DNA from: an uncultured Muribaculaceae bacterium
GTDB lineage: Bacteria; Bacteroidota; Bacteroidia; Bacteroidales; Muribaculaceae
Assembly: GCA_934675575.1 (NCBI GenBank)
Contig: CAKUQQ010000011.1
Span: 1-64,000, forward strand
Reading direction: 5' to 3'
DNA length: 64,000 nucleotides
In this document: positions 63,485 through 64,000 of the stretch, one piece after another
How positions within the stretch are numbered: position 1 is the stretch's first letter
Layout of the letters: each line of letters opens with the position of its first letter
Made by a program: the position numbers and the translations under genes
The notes under the pieces: generated by a model
What the model was told of the DNA's origin: nothing
Databases searched by the model: none
The model's input: only the letters and a program-made list of their open reading frames with translations

Positions 63485-64000
63485 ATGGATGTGAATAAAG
63501 TATTATACATCTCTCAAGAGATTGCACCCTATCTGCCCGACACGCCAATGTCTGTGTTATGCAGGGATCTGCCAAAAGGTGTGCAAGAGCATGGGTTGGA
63601 AGTCAGAACTTTTATGCCTAAATATGGTTTTGTCAACGAGCGTCGCAACCAGTTGCATGAGGTAATCAGGCTCAGTGGCATGAATCTGATTATAGATGAT
63701 ACTGACCATCCATTGATAATCAAAGTGGCCACTCTCCAACCTGCCAGAATGCAGGTTTATTTCATCTTCAACGAAGACTATTTCTCCAAGAGCATCAAAA
63801 AGCAGCTCGAAACCGAAAGCTCGCCCAAAGACAACGACGAGCGCTCCATATTCTTCGTGAGAGGTGTGCTCGAAACTGTTAAGAAGCTGCGCTGGATTCC
63901 CGACGTGATTCATTGCTCCGGCTGGATTACAGCACTGGCTCCGCTCTATATAAAAGACTATTATGGCGACGACCCCACTTACAGCAACACCAAGGTGGTG
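63485..64000 (+). CDS. Glycogen/starch synthase, N-terminal part (runs off the window)
   Basis: The open frame begins MDVNKVLYISQEIAPYLPDT and reaches the end of the window after 172 codons, so only the N-terminal GT5 catalytic half is visible. KVLYISQEIAPYLPDTPM is the ADP-Glc/UDP-Glc synthase opening of Bacteroidales glycogen synthases, here lacking the Lys-x-Gly-Gly loop. RTFMPKYGFVNERR and IPDVIHCSGWITALAPLYIK follow the family pattern. It elongates alpha-1,4-glucan for glycogen storage. The rest lies downstream of 64000. Confidence 0.85.
   Translation, partial: MDVNKVLYISQEIAPYLPDTPMSVLCRDLPKGVQEHGLEVRTFMPKYGFVNERRNQLHEVIRLSGMNLIIDDTDHPLIIKVATLQPARMQVYFIFNEDYFSKSIKKQLETESSPKDNDERSIFFVRGVLETVKKLRWIPDVIHCSGWITALAPLYIKDYYGDDPTYSNTKVV

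Overview
The window is a roughly balanced-GC bacterial chromosome segment from a member of the Bacteroidota, most likely order Bacteroidales. A gut lineage such as Muribaculaceae or Prevotellaceae would fit, but the family cannot be fixed from this sequence alone. Three things support this. First, many genes are preceded by the Bacteroidota sigma-factor promoter, a TTG/TTTG box about 19-22 nt upstream of TAnnTTTG. Second, several secreted proteins end in a type IX secretion (T9SS)-like C-terminal sorting domain. Third, the gene content is typical: secreted glycoside hydrolases, Porin_10-like and OprP-like porins, and an RND efflux operon with its own TetR regulator. No phage, integrase, insertion sequence or CRISPR array was seen.

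Layout. 1-5.2 kb: two tandem copies of a secreted TIM-barrel glycosidase-like gene with an 822-bp block of perfect DNA identity; only the second keeps the sorting domain. 5.4-6.3 kb: rpmH (minus, too short for usual ORF cut-offs) divergent from efp. 6.4-9 kb: GH3 glucosidase, divergent from dnaB (9.2-10.8 kb). 10.9-12.6 kb: glycosyltransferase-radC (minus). 12.8-16.8 kb: secreted endonuclease I, a small membrane protein, and a porin. 17-18.1 kb: ald. 18.2-18.8 kb: DUF2461 gene. 19-25.6 kb: tetR-tolC-hlyD-RND-PII-like operon. 25.8-29.2 kb: a TPR hypothetical and an acyl-CoA synthetase. 29.4-34.6 kb (minus): cls, ispE, grpE, dnaJ, rluA. 34.8-44.6 kb: a cytochrome-like membrane protein, tRNA-Val, a run of secreted proteins (Fn3 protein, stand-alone sorting domain, M6 metalloprotease, SGNH hydrolase), a GH78 rhamnosidase and a small beta-barrel. 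45-50 kb: glpT, a glycerophosphodiesterase lipoprotein and an OprP-like porin. 50.1-50.7 kb: two copies of a 143-bp three-hairpin repeat. 50.7-53.5 kb (minus): ffh-folD and a low-molecular-weight phosphatase. 53.8-57 kb: nitroreductase, DUF5715 lipoprotein, HAD phosphatase, aroB. 57.1-63.2 kb: GH2 and GH106 enzymes. 63.5 kb to the end: start of glycogen synthase.

How the genes work together. The GH3, GH78, GH2 and GH106 enzymes and the duplicated glycosidase suggest degradation of complex, partly rhamnose-containing glycans, although no SusC/SusD pair lies in the window. The 45-50 kb genes form a plausible outer-membrane-to-cytoplasm route for glycerophosphodiesters: porin, periplasmic phosphodiesterase, glycerol-3-phosphate transporter. 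The tetR cluster is a complete tripartite efflux pump with its regulator and a PII-like partner.

The best candidates for something undescribed are the glpT leader, which has mutually exclusive hairpins, the 143-bp hairpin repeat, the gene-conversion tract, and a set of genes whose promoters lie almost on top of the start codon.
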